This document shows positions 6,654 through 14,222 of a DNA stretch of 28,911 nucleotides, piece after piece. Every line of letters begins with the position of its first letter. Positions within the stretch are counted from its first letter, which is position 1. The position numbers and the translations under genes are program-made. Source of the stretch: a virus; IMG/VR virus record IMGVR_UViG_3300044858_004878, positions 1 through 28,911 of that record; one strand, given 5' to 3'. A model generated the notes under the pieces. It saw only the letters and a program-made list of their open reading frames with translations. It was not told the origin of the DNA and did no database searches.

Positions 6654-9600
6654 TAGAGCCTCCCGCCCTCAGTCCTAAACTGGCTTGCCTGAACTCTTGA
6701 GATTTCCAGCGCAAGCTTCCTAATGTCATTTTCGTTCCTGATTACAGGGTTGTTGACGTTAATTGTAACATTTGAACCAGCCTGATCAGGGCGACCGGTG
6801 AGCATTGACATCAAGCGGGACGAGACGCTGTTGTTTAGCACAAGGCCGCTGCTGCGTGGCAGGAACAACTCTGGACCGCCCTCACCGACAAGATATGGGT
6901 TCCCCCCCATCGCCATGCCACCGCGGCGGAGACCATAGTTCCTAAGGCTCTGACGAACCTTATCAAGCTGATCCTCAAACCCTGCGTTATTTCCAACAAG
7001 TCCAGAGAGTTTATTGATCTTTGGATCAACTACCTTTTTAATTGCAAGGAACTTATCCCTGCCATACATTGTCGTGCCGGCCATTAGGCGCGCCCGGACC
7101 TGCTCAATAAGAGTTTTTTGTCCCTCTTCGGTTGTGCGTTTTGCTGGTTCTTTTGGCGCCGCTGGCGTGCCGCTGCCGCCAGCCGCGATATCTTTAATCT
7201 TTTCCGCCAGAACAGAAATTTTCTTAAAGTGCTCAAGCATATTGTCGTAAATGCTATTGAAAGCACCGTCTAGAGAGACCTTAAGGCTTTGCCCCCAAGT
7301 AATTACTGGAAGAGTTGGATTTGAAAGGGCGCCCATGAATCCCGCAAACGATTTATCCGTTGCGTCTCTTGCGATGCCAATCTGGGCGTTGAGCAAGGCA
7401 AACTGCTCATCCATCTTCTCTTTTGTGACACCGAAGTTCGTTTCCAGATCGGCAACAAGGGAATCGGTCGCTTCCTTCAGCTTTTGGGTACGTGTTTCCT
7501 CGCTGAAGTTTGGATTTGCCATGATGGCCGCAACACGCTCGTTATAAACCTCAAAACGGCGCTCCATCTCCCCGAGAATCAGCGACTGACCAGCCTCAAT
7601 GTCCCGAAGCTTTGCATCGGTTTGCTTCTGGGCTACTGCCCACTGGTTGGAGCCGGTAGCCTGATCAAGGGCGAGCTCCAGACCAGACATCTGCGAGTCG
7701 CGGATGTCGGTTTCGTATTGAGCCTGTGCCTTTCTAAGATTTACCGCCCTCTGGAGGGGGTCAACACTTGCGTCGTACTGCTGGAGGGTTGCAAGGCCAA
7801 GGTCGTATTCAATCTCGGCGTTCTTACGAATAAGCTCAAGCTCTCGTCGTCGTTCTTTTTCAAGCTTTAGTCGCTGGGTAACCGCCGCAAGATTAATCTT
7901 GCCCTCGGTTCGGTCCTTTTCTTGCAAAGGAGCAATTGCGTCAAGGATGTCGGCATATTCTTCAAAAGACTTCGTTGTTCCAGTAATGGTCTCAAAGTTT
8001 GTGAAGAGCATCTCCTGCTGGATGCGCAAGACATCCTCAAGCTCTAGAGCCTCATCAACCAATCCGGTAAATGGGTTGATCCTTGCAATGTTTGTATCAA
8101 GAAGCGACTGAAGCGTTTTCGTGGCAAGGTCCTGAAGGGCAGATTGGGTTGCCTGAAGCTTCTGCTGGGCCTGCCCGAGAAGTCTGTTGTACTTCTCTTG
8201 CAACTTATTTTTGCGTGCCTGAGCAGCCTCCGACGCCTTCTCCCGAGCGACCAGAAGATCCATCTCCTCTTTGGTTGCCTTATCAATTTTGTCCTGTTCT
8301 TCCCTCTCCTTTAGTGCGGCAAGCCCAGCACCCTCTCGGATAAACTTGTATCGGAGCATGTTCTCGTTGCGCTCTTCGTCTTTCTGAGACTTGTAATTTC
8401 TTTCGTAATTGGATCGGTCTTGAACAATTTCAGTTGCGGTTCTCTTCGGTGCCTCTGGTCCCTTCTTGTTGAGGCCAAACTTTTCTCGCATCTCCTCAAA
8501 GCCAGCCTGCATAATTTTTGCAGATGCAACCTGAGGAATGTCTTGATTTATTGAATTCAGACCATTTGCAACAGCGGCAGCAGCGATCCCAATTGCTGCA
8601 GCGAATGCAATCAATAGTGCGGTTGGACCCAAACTGAATGCGGCACCAAGACTTACAATTGCTGGCGCAAGACCAGAAAGGTTAGCAACAAGGGCCCCGC
8701 CGCCAAGGTTAGTAAGAAGCGTTCCAAATTTCAGGGCAACGCCAGCGAGTCCACTCTTTATCGCGGCTAGTACGCTCCCAGGGAACAACTGCTTGAGAAC
8801 GCCAAATCCCATCAGAGCAGAGGAGACGGCTTGCACAACTGATGTAATCTCTTGCGGTGCACCCGCCATCTCGGCAAGGCTCGCAGCAATTGTGCCGGCT
8901 AGTCCAATCCCCATAGCGTTGTTTCCAACGCCGCCCATAAATGATCCAAATCTACTGGTTGGCGCAGGGCCAGCTCCAAGTTGGGCTCGTGTTGGACCGT
9001 AGGGAACGACTCCAAGTTGATCCCGTGTCGGACCGTAGGGGACTAATGCGGTGCTGGCTGCCTGAGCCTTTGCAGAGGCAATTGCCGCCTCTCTACCAAA
9101 TATTCGCATTTGAACTGCGGCTCGCATAATTGCAATTGCAACACTTTGGAATCCTGAAACAATCTTGCTATAAGCAAACCTGGTCACAAGTGCAACGACT
9201 AGGGCGGCAATCAGTGGTGCAAGCGGCTTAATAACTTTTAGCAGGCCAGCTACTGCCTGTACAACAAGATGTATAAATGGTGCAGCAATTTTAAACGCAA
9301 CGATCAGGCCAGAAATAATGTATTGCGCGACAAATGCGCCAACATCACCAAGGGCTGGAATCAGATCTTCCTTGATACTGTTGATAAGTGGAGTAATTGA
9401 ACGGACAAGACCGTTAATAGCATCCGCAAAGCCAAGGAAGTTGACAATGTATGCCTGGCGAAGTGCGCCAAGGGCAAATATAATTCCCATAATCGCGGTA
9501 AGCATTGGGTTTGATCTCGCAAACCCAAGGAGGCTGGCGAACGCAACGCTGGTTGTAATAATGCTTCTTGTCATATCATTCTGAAGCAGGTCAGTTATGA

Positions 9601-11707
9601 CAATTATTCCATCACGAAGCGTGCTCAGCACATCCCCGCCGTTAATGCCAAGGCTGGAGAACTGGGCCTTTACGCCACCAAAGGCACCGCCCACATCTGA
9701 AACGATCTTACCGACAATGCTGCTAACTCGACGAACAAGCTTAAATAGGTCATCGGTAATTCCTTGGACTATCGGCTGGAAGCTCTTGGCAATCTCTGCT
9801 GCCTCTGGGCCTTGGAAAAATTGACCAAGGTCATAAAGCTGCTTGACTAGGTCTTTGTAGAACGGCTCAAATGCAGTGGCAACAAGGCTCTGCGAGGTGT
9901 CTGCAAGGGTTGACCACGCACCGACGAATGTCCTTGAGAAGTCCTTCATCCCGCCGCCGAAGTCCCTCTTGAGCCCCTTAATAATTGCCCTGGAGGCGGC
10001 CTCTCCCGAGATCTCTCCGTTAGTCGTAAGCCTGCGAACGGTTTCAATGGTGTTGTTGGAAAGATCATCGTAAAGCTCTTTATGTTGTTCTTTTACGTCC
10101 TCCCTTTGACCGCTGCCATTTTTGGTAATTTCCAACTTCAACTGGTCGGCGATGTATTGGTATCCGCCGATTCCGGCGTTTGCCAATTGCATCATGTCGT
10201 TCTGGTAGACGCGACCAGCTTGCTTCATCTGGCCAAGGGCGTAGGTGATCCTCTGGAACTCCAGTGCGCCGCCACCAAGTGCCGATACGGCATCTCCGAT
10301 TGCAACTACAGCGCCGTCAAATCCGCTTTCTGTTGCGTTTGATTTATACAGAACCTCATCAAGGCCGAATCCGAACGCGCGCATGCGCAGGGTCGCCTGG
10401 GCAAGTTCTTGAAATCGGAATGGCGTGACGTTGGCAAAATCTCGGATTGTTTCAACAACACCAGCAGCAGCAGCATCAGCGCTTTCGTAGCCCATTTTGA
10501 GGTATTCAACCTCTTTGGTCATATCACCAAATCCGCGCGCAATCTCTACTTGCTGTGCTTGGTTTGCAAAGAGCCTATTGAAGCCTACTTGTGTTCGCTC
10601 CAACATTTGGTTGAAGCCGATGATTCCGCCGGTGAGGTGGTGGAATCCCTCTTGAAGCTTGCCTGCAACACCCTGAAGGATTGAGAAGCTTGTTGCCATT
10701 ACGGCAACCTGCTTTACCTGGCCAAGGAAAGAGTCTCCAGCCCTTGCGGCACCAAGAAAACCTGTTGCAGTTTTCTGTGCGGATCTTGAGACATTGTCTA
10801 GGGATTGACCGGCTTGAGCGAAGCCCCTTGCATATTTAGGGTTACTGGCTGCCTCCATGCGGCGAAGCATTTGATGAAGTGCAGCAGCGGCTTTTGGCGC
10901 AGCCCTCATCTCCTTCATCAACTGGTCAATCACCTTGCCGGTGCTTGCGGCAACCGACTTCTCTCCAGTGACTACTTGCTTCTTGGCCTCAGCCAAGCCC
11001 TTCATCGCAACGGCAGTTTCTTTTGCCGCCGATGCTTCTCTAGCAAGTGATGTCGTGGCACGATCAGTGACGTCAGCGATTGCTGGGATCGCAGTCGGTC
11101 GTCGGGCTCTGGAAACCAGCGGACCTTGACCAAGCAAGGCCTGTGCCCGAATTGCTGGAACTGCTGGTGCTACTGGTAGCTTGGTTTCGCGAAGTGCTGC
11201 CTTTAGGTCTTTTGCTGCAGCCACTTCTTCGCGAATTGCGGCAGACCGAGCAATTCCAAGCTCCGCAGAAAGTTTTTCTGCCTTGCCAGTGGATGCCGCA
11301 GCCTGGTCAATCGCACGAATGCGCGTCTTTGAAAGGTTTTCAATAAGCGTCTCAAATGCACCGGCATTCTTTCCGGCAGCACGCAAGGACTTATCATCAA
11401 GACCAGCGGACTTAAGGACGGCATCTGGGAGACCAAGCCCCTTAACCGCGGTGCCAATTGCTTGAATGGCTGGCTTGAGAGCCTTAGCCTGATCCTTGGT
11501 TGCCTCAAGACCCTTGGCTGAGTTGTAAGAGGACGCAATAAGGTCTTTAAACTGAATCGGAAGATTTGCCAGTCCGCGCATGGCACCAGCTGTTTTCTCA
11601 AGCGCGCCAAGCTGAAGTGCAAGTTTGTTGAGGCGCTGCGCGGCTGAGTCGCCACCCTCAACACCCACGCCTATGGTGACATTAGTTCTGATCTGTTCTT
11701 CAGCCAT
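6653..11707 (-). CDS. Tape measure protein
   Basis: This 1,684-residue protein sets tail length and fills the tail tube until DNA passage. By the usual ratio of about 1.5 angstrom per residue it predicts a tail near 250 nm (inference). An alanine-rich helical N-terminus leads into the conserved tape-measure domain (about residues 350-530, with NVTPFRFQELAQATLRM and NAGIGGYQYIADQL). Several long hydrophobic stretches follow (about 710-1040), then a charged coiled-coil region, and a typical glycine-rich end (MGGNPYLVGEGGPELFLP). A short tandem repeat, VPYGPTRxQLG twice, occurs in the middle. Its ATG lies within the last codons of the frameshifted chaperone frame, eight bases overlapping, and no strong ribosome binding site is seen, so translation may depend on coupling with the chaperone. 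Confidence 0.93.
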   Translation of the reverse strand: MAEEQIRTNVTIGVGVEGGDSAAQRLNKLALQLGALEKTAGAMRGLANLPIQFKDLIASSYNSAKGLEATKDQAKALKPAIQAIGTAVKGLGLPDAVLKSAGLDDKSLRAAGKNAGAFETLIENLSKTRIRAIDQAAASTGKAEKLSAELGIARSAAIREEVAAAKDLKAALRETKLPVAPAVPAIRAQALLGQGPLVSRARRPTAIPAIADVTDRATTSLAREASAAKETAVAMKGLAEAKKQVVTGEKSVAASTGKVIDQLMKEMRAAPKAAAALHQMLRRMEAASNPKYARGFAQAGQSLDNVSRSAQKTATGFLGAARAGDSFLGQVKQVAVMATSFSILQGVAGKLQEGFHHLTGGIIGFNQMLERTQVGFNRLFANQAQQVEIARGFGDMTKEVEYLKMGYESADAAAAGVVETIRDFANVTPFRFQELAQATLRMRAFGFGLDEVLYKSNATESGFDGAVVAIGDAVSALGGGALEFQRITYALGQMKQAGRVYQNDMMQLANAGIGGYQYIADQLKLEITKNGSGQREDVKEQHKELYDDLSNNTIETVRRLTTNGEISGEAASRAIIKGLKRDFGGGMKDFSRTFVGAWSTLADTSQSLVATAFEPFYKDLVKQLYDLGQFFQGPEAAEIAKSFQPIVQGITDDLFKLVRRVSSIVGKIVSDVGGAFGGVKAQFSSLGINGGDVLSTLRDGIIVITDLLQNDMTRSIITTSVAFASLLGFARSNPMLTAIMGIIFALGALRQAYIVNFLGFADAINGLVRSITPLINSIKEDLIPALGDVGAFVAQYIISGLIVAFKIAAPFIHLVVQAVAGLLKVIKPLAPLIAALVVALVTRFAYSKIVSGFQSVAIAIMRAAVQMRIFGREAAIASAKAQAASTALVPYGPTRDQLGVVPYGPTRAQLGAGPAPTSRFGSFMGGVGNNAMGIGLAGTIAASLAEMAGAPQEITSVVQAVSSALMGFGVLKQLFPGSVLAAIKSGLAGVALKFGTLLTNLGGGALVANLSGLAPAIVSLGAAFSLGPTALLIAFAAAIGIAAAAVANGLNSINQDIPQVASAKIMQAGFEEMREKFGLNKKGPEAPKRTATEIVQDRSNYERNYKSQKDEERNENMLRYKFIREGAGLAALKEREEQDKIDKATKEEMDLLVAREKASEAAQARKNKLQEKYNRLLGQAQQKLQATQSALQDLATKTLQSLLDTNIARINPFTGLVDEALELEDVLRIQQEMLFTNFETITGTTKSFEEYADILDAIAPLQEKDRTEGKINLAAVTQRLKLEKERRRELELIRKNAEIEYDLGLATLQQYDASVDPLQRAVNLRKAQAQYETDIRDSQMSGLELALDQATGSNQWAVAQKQTDAKLRDIEAGQSLILGEMERRFEVYNERVAAIMANPNFSEETRTQKLKEATDSLVADLETNFGVTKEKMDEQFALLNAQIGIARDATDKSFAGFMGALSNPTLPVITWGQSLKVSLDGAFNSIYDNMLEHFKKISVLAEKIKDIAAGGSGTPAAPKEPAKRTTEEGQKTLIEQVRARLMAGTTMYGRDKFLAIKKVVDPKINKLSGLVGNNAGFEDQLDKVRQSLRNYGLRRGGMAMGGNPYLVGEGGPELFLPRSSGLVLNNSVSSRLMSMLTGRPDQAGSNVTINVNNPVIRNENDIRKLALEISRVQASQFRTEGGRL
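8975..9046 (-). repeat. 36-bp tandem duplication inside the tape measure gene
   Basis: Two adjacent 36-bp units (8975-9010 and 9011-9046) differ at a few bases and encode two copies of a 12-residue unit, VPYGPTRxQLG plus one linker residue. The period is a multiple of three, so the frame is kept. It lies between a helical segment and the next hydrophobic region, where a short flexible linker is expected. Confidence 0.8.
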
Positions 11708-11978
11708 TATTTAGAAGTTCCGCCTTCGCTTTTGATGTTCCGAATTGGCTTACCATCTGATCAAGAGACTGTTTAGATCCAGTGCTTTGACCGCCAGATC
11801 CTGAGGAAGGCGACTTACTCGACCTCTGCATCTCTCGGTCTCGTTTTTCGGCGTACCCCGCGAAATCCGATAGCTGCGGAAGGGTGAGCTGGAGAAACTG
11901 TTCTGGTGTGAACCCAAAGGCGTCCGAATAGGACGCCGAGAGCTCACCCCAGTTTATGCTGCCCCAGTCGCTTCCTCT
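11700..11978 (-). CDS. T extension of tail assembly chaperone G-T (-1 frameshift product)
   Basis: This frame has no start of its own: it is reached when ribosomes on the G gene slip back one base at the GGGAAAA heptamer (11984-11978). After the slip it reads through WGELSASYSDAFGFTPEQFLQLTLPQLSDF in two blocks typical of phage T extensions (an aromatic-rich helix followed by an LTLPQL motif), then a charged and serine-rich tail, 92 residues in all, ending at TGA 11702-11700 inside the tape-measure start. Joined to the first 91 residues of G it gives a G-T protein of about 183 residues. In lambda, G and G-T hold the tape measure while tail tube subunits assemble. Position, slip site, overlapping frames and coding-like composition agree. 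Confidence 0.88.
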   Translation of the reverse strand, partial: RGSDWGSINWGELSASYSDAFGFTPEQFLQLTLPQLSDFAGYAEKRDREMQRSSKSPSSGSGGQSTGSKQSLDQMVSQFGTSKAKAELLNNG

Positions 11979-12250
11979 TTTCCCTGAGCGGCCTCGTCGC
12001 TTCCAAGAAGACCACTAGCCTTAAGAACCTTGTTGGTTTCCTCCTGCATTGTCAGGAGGTTGAATCGCTCCCCGACGTCGTTGAGCGTGATGCCTGGCTC
12101 TTCCTTCTTGAGCACAAGCCAGAGGATCTTGCGAATGACGACGAATCGAGCAAGGTCAATCACGTCAAGTGGACCAAACTCCGTCTCAAGCTCCGCAAGG
12201 TCGTTGAGATTGAGGGCTTTCTTACCCTTAAGTTCCGCGAGGTTTGACAT
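11954..12250 (-). CDS. Tail assembly chaperone G
   Basis: This 98-residue protein is the unshifted product of the gene between tail tube and tape measure, the invariant place of the G chaperone in siphophages. It is helical, with LNDLAELETEFGPLDVIDLARF and a hydrophobic core IRKILWLVLKKEE shown here in parts, then a short acidic tail AAQGKEEATGAA after the slip site. I chose ATG 12250 (MSNLAELKG) because GGGAG lies at the right distance upstream; a TTG 15 bases earlier would place the binding site inside the gene. The slippery heptamer GGGAAAA sits eight codons before its stop. A promoter lies about 85 bp upstream of this start, between it and the tail tube gene. Function is assigned mostly by position and the frameshift. 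Confidence 0.85.
   Translation of the reverse strand: MSNLAELKGKKALNLNDLAELETEFGPLDVIDLARFVVIRKILWLVLKKEEPGITLNDVGERFNLLTMQEETNKVLKASGLLGSDEAAQGKEEATGAA
11978..11984 (-). other. Programmed -1 frameshift slippery site GGGAAAA
   Basis: On the minus strand the heptamer reads G GGA AAA in the G frame (codons Gly-Lys), the canonical X XXY YYZ pattern and one base different from the lambda G-T site GGGAAAG. Both P-site and A-site tRNAs can re-pair after a one-base backward slip. The -1 frame then stays open for 92 codons up to the tape-measure start. Confidence 0.9.
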
Positions 12251-12333
12251 ATTTCTCCCTAGCAACCCGTGGCTGCTATTTACATCTATGCCCGACCAGA
12301 CGACACATGTCGTACTTTGGTGGGGGCGGGTAC

Positions 12334-12362
12334 ATTATACCCATATCTTTCCCCATTGTGAA
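12334..12362 (-). promoter_or_regulatory. Sigma-70-like promoter for the chaperone-tape measure-hub operon
   Basis: The minus strand carries TTCACA (12362-12357), a 17-bp spacer and a perfect TATAAT (12339-12334). Five of six -35 bases and all -10 bases match consensus. The predicted start is near 12327, giving a leader of about 77 bases before the G chaperone ATG. The leader contains a 12-bp palindrome, CGACACATGTCG read on the plus strand (12301-12312). Confidence 0.75.
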
Positions 12363-12376
12363 GACTGGGGGATCTA

Positions 12377-12432
12377 TGTGGGGTCGAGAGCCGAAGCCCC
12401 CGACCCCACAGATTAAAGCGCTAAGGCTTTAA
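12377..12432 (-). terminator. Tandem hairpins after the tail tube gene
   Basis: Directly after the tail tube stop is a 7-bp hairpin, TTAAAGC with GCTTTAA (12413-12419 with 12426-12432). Next is a 15-bp stem (12377-12391 with 12396-12410) closed by a UUCG loop when read on the minus strand. In that RNA all 15 pairs form, two as G-U; on the plus strand they would be A-C mismatches, so the structure belongs to the minus-strand transcript. No T run follows, so it may stop transcription weakly or protect the 3' end of the tail tube mRNA. Confidence 0.65.
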
Positions 12433-13041
12433 TTACGCCTCAATGAGGACGATGGTCGGCTCAGCCGTGCCACCAGTCGTCACGAGAAGCGAGGTGTCCA
12501 CAACCGCCATGAAGTCAACATCCTGAACGATGATGTCTTCTCGGGTGAACGGAATGTTAAGGCTCATCGTGTACGCCTTTGGCAAGTGGATCTTGACCGT
12601 CTTGGACGAGTCATCGGTCCGCTGGTGCGTAAAGCGCACGTAGAGTGGGCGTGGGAGACCGGCTCCTGCCGTGGTCGCCTGTCCCGAGCCGCCGTCAACG
12701 TCTGGATCAAACACGAACGAGCTTGGCTCGGACGTGCTGATGAACGAAGCGGTTCCGTTGCTATTGAAGAAGTTCTTGAGCGAGTTTACGTTAAGCTCAA
12801 CTTGACGCGCACGCGCCTCAACCTTACCACCGAAGTGTGCCTTCATGATAGGGAAGTTGAACTGACCGTAGAATTCGCGCTCCTGATAATTGATGTCAAA
12901 CTCGACATCTCCGGCGATCTGTCCGATGGAGAATACCGCGGTGTATCCGCCCGACGCAGAAGTAAAGTACGCTGAGGTACCCTTCGCGCGGCCGCTCACC
13001 CAGTAAGCCACCTCTAGTACGCCTGATCCAAGCGTAAGCAT
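12433..13041 (-). CDS. Major tail tube protein
   Basis: This 202-residue protein starts at ATG 13041 behind AAGGAG. It is rich in beta-strand patterns (for example YTAVFSIGQIAGDVEFDIN and MSLNIPFTREDIIVQDVDF taken in short parts), with few long helices, and ends in a hydrophobic strand. Its size, composition and place between the tail terminator and the G chaperone are those of the tail tube subunit, which stacks as hexamers around the tape measure to form the DNA conduit. It is the last gene before a pair of strong hairpins, so its mRNA may be more abundant than that of the distal tail genes, as needed for a subunit used in hundreds of copies. Identification rests on context more than on sequence similarity I can name. 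Confidence 0.8.
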   Translation of the reverse strand: MLTLGSGVLEVAYWVSGRAKGTSAYFTSASGGYTAVFSIGQIAGDVEFDINYQEREFYGQFNFPIMKAHFGGKVEARARQVELNVNSLKNFFNSNGTASFISTSEPSSFVFDPDVDGGSGQATTAGAGLPRPLYVRFTHQRTDDSSKTVKIHLPKAYTMSLNIPFTREDIIVQDVDFMAVVDTSLLVTTGGTAEPTIVLIEA

Positions 13042-13057
13042 TATTGTGCTCCTTGCG

Positions 13058-13462
13058 TTAAGATTTTATTAGGTTATATCGGATGATTCTCCGATATTCC
13101 AGTGCCTGATCGTCATACCCATCTGCCTCGTAAACCTTTTGACAGAGGTGCACTACGACCCCATTTGGACCCGAGAGCCGCTTTCGGTTAATCAACGTGT
13201 CCACCCTTGCCGAAATCGTATTAAGTTCAGTAGTACTGGTCCCACTGGAGATGAGAACGTCTACTGTTGGACGATCTATCGGAAGGCCAACATCCGCTGA
13301 GCCGCTAAGCACAGCTATCCGAATCGCCGGCAGATTGCTCTGTCCGACATGGTAAATGGGGTACACCTTCTTATCCGTGTTTGAACCGGAGAGCAACGTC
13401 TGGAGCGTGGCATCCCCGCCCAACGCGGTAAAGAACGATTCGTACACACCAACCATGTCCAT
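13058..13462 (-). CDS. Tail terminator / tail completion protein
   Basis: This 134-residue protein starts at ATG 13462, 97 bp from a divergent plus-strand gene. It begins with a helix (VYESFFTALGGDATLQTLL), then VYPIYHVGQSNLPAIRIAVLSG, the pattern of small tail-completion proteins related to the DUF3168/gp17 group: helix, YP, then a P-containing strand and a strand with STTELNTISARVD. Such proteins cap the tail tube and join it to the neck. The gene lies between neck genes (15407-17210, interrupted by a plus-strand island) and tail tube gene, as expected. The stop is 16 bp before the tail tube start. No good ribosome binding site precedes the ATG. Confidence 0.7.
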   Translation of the reverse strand: MDMVGVYESFFTALGGDATLQTLLSGSNTDKKVYPIYHVGQSNLPAIRIAVLSGSADVGLPIDRPTVDVLISSGTSTTELNTISARVDTLINRKRLSGPNGVVVHLCQKVYEADGYDDQALEYRRIIRYNLIKS

Positions 13463-13523
13463 ACTCTACGCGTATTTGTTAAGGGAGCCAATAGAGGCGC
13501 AATCTACGCAGTTCCACAACATA

Positions 13524-13552
13524 TAGACATTTATAGTCACTACTGTAACAAT
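13524..13552 (+). promoter_or_regulatory. Promoter of the first plus-strand island, predicted leaderless
   Basis: TAGACA (13524-13529), 17 bp, then AACAAT (13547-13552) preceded by TG and one base, an extended -10. The ATG at 13560 begins seven bases after the -10 box, where transcription should start, and there is no ribosome binding site. The ten bases CTGTAACAAT recur at 21834-21843 in the other large divergent region. Confidence 0.5.
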
Positions 13553-13559
13553 ATGCGGC

Positions 13560-13859
13560 ATGGCAGCAGCCAAGATCCCCAAAGACCTACGCGCCTCCCA
13601 AGAGGAGGACCTTGCGCTTTCCTATTGGAGGGGCCACATGGATGCAAAAATGGACGACCTGACCAGAAGGGTTAGCAGCATTGAGGGCAAGGTTAACAAC
13701 ATCCACGAAGATGTCCAAAAGATCGTGGTAAGCCTTGAGAAGAGGGACGCAGCCGACGGGCAGGTCAAGGGCATCCTTCGCTGGATAGCGCCAGACTCTG
13801 CAGCGGCTATTGCTATTATTGTGGCGGCTATTGCTATTGCCCTAAGGTTCGTTCCCTAA
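13560..13859 (+). CDS. Coiled-coil protein with C-terminal membrane anchor (XhlA-like)
   Basis: This 99-residue protein has a charged N-terminus, a helical coiled-coil segment (about residues 28-65, with the heptad-like DLTRRVSSIEGKVNNI), then a strongly hydrophobic C-terminal segment (about 78-96, rich in alanine and isoleucine) ending RFVP. The plan, coiled coil then one membrane anchor, is that of the haemolysin XhlA-like proteins found with phage lysis genes, which support membrane disruption. Here it is far from the endolysin and holin, opening a plus-strand island within the minus-strand block, so a lysis role is uncertain. It could instead anchor the following DNA-binding or phosphoesterase proteins at the membrane, or alter the host surface. 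Confidence 0.72.
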   Translation: MAAAKIPKDLRASQEEDLALSYWRGHMDAKMDDLTRRVSSIEGKVNNIHEDVQKIVVSLEKRDAADGQVKGILRWIAPDSAAAIAIIVAAIAIALRFVP

Positions 13860-13882
13860 CCCACATTTCCACACTATCATTG

Positions 13883-13912
13883 TGGACACCCAGCTGTTCT
13901 GTGTTGTATACT
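13883..13912 (+). promoter_or_regulatory. Promoter of the HTH-phosphoesterase pair
   Basis: TGGACA (13883-13888), an 18-bp spacer and TATACT (13907-13912) give a good sigma-70-like promoter. A short inverted repeat, CCACA/TGTGG (13870-13886), overlaps the -35 box. The predicted start is near 13919, giving a leader of about 52 bases. Confidence 0.6.
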
Positions 13913-13935
13913 GCTATCCGTTGGGGCAACTAGTG

Positions 13936-13957
13936 CCTACCCCGTAGCCGGGCTAGG
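13936..13957 (+). promoter_or_regulatory. Hairpin in the 5' leader of the small HTH-type gene
   Basis: CCTACCCC pairs with GGGCTAGG-type sequence across 13936-13957: nine-position arms with one C-C mismatch and a four-base loop (13945-13948). It ends three bases before the GGGAGG ribosome binding site (13961-13966). An upstream GGGG (13923-13926) could pair with CCCC (13940-13943) instead, so two exclusive folds are possible. No known riboswitch was recognised. Confidence 0.4.
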
Positions 13958-13970
13958 TCAGGGAGGTTAA

Positions 13971-14222
13971 ATGACAAGCAGGGCAACCGCTCTTGCTGAA
14001 CTGCAAAAGATGCAGTCGTTTAAACCGCGCGGAGCAAAGTGCACCGCAGGTCTTGTTTCAAGAGTCCTTGAGGGCAAGGACCGAGAGGCGCTCCTTGAGG
14101 CGCTCGCGGATAAAACCATTGACGCCAGCACGATCAGCGTATGGCTTGATCGCAAGGGTCACGAGGTGAGGCGACACACTGTTGCCCGCCACCGACGAGG
14201 GGAGTGTGTCTGCAGTGAGTGA
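13971..14222 (+). CDS. Small helical protein, putative HTH DNA-binding (terminase-small-like)
   Basis: This 83-residue protein starts at ATG 13971 behind GGGAGG. Two helices (LEGKDREALLEALADKT) lead to ASTISVWLDRKGHEVRRHTVARHRRGEC, a helix-turn-helix-like pattern in which a second helix carries several arginines and histidines; it ends in C-V-C. Small proteins with this closing pattern are common in phages of Actinobacteria, often beside packaging or DNA-processing genes and sometimes called terminase small subunits, but I cannot confirm that here. It overlaps the following phosphoesterase by eight bases (GTGAGTGA), so the two are translated together and may act together on DNA. Two cysteines and nearby histidines at the end could hold a metal. 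Confidence 0.65.
   Translation: MTSRATALAELQKMQSFKPRGAKCTAGLVSRVLEGKDREALLEALADKTIDASTISVWLDRKGHEVRRHTVARHRRGECVCSE

Noticed and set aside
11750-11947. 65-residue minus-strand frame between tape measure and G
   Set aside because: Wrong frame. The -1 frame from the GGGAAAA site covers this interval and gives a sensible T-like protein.
12251-12265. TTG start for G at 12265
   Set aside because: It would bury the GGGAG ribosome binding site that fits ATG 12250.
12030-12416. 128-residue plus-strand frame across G and the intergenic hairpins
   Set aside because: Runs through hairpin and promoter DNA and opposite a supported gene.
12586-12975. 129-residue plus-strand frame opposite the tail tube gene
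   Set aside because: No ribosome binding site; shadow of a well-supported structural gene.
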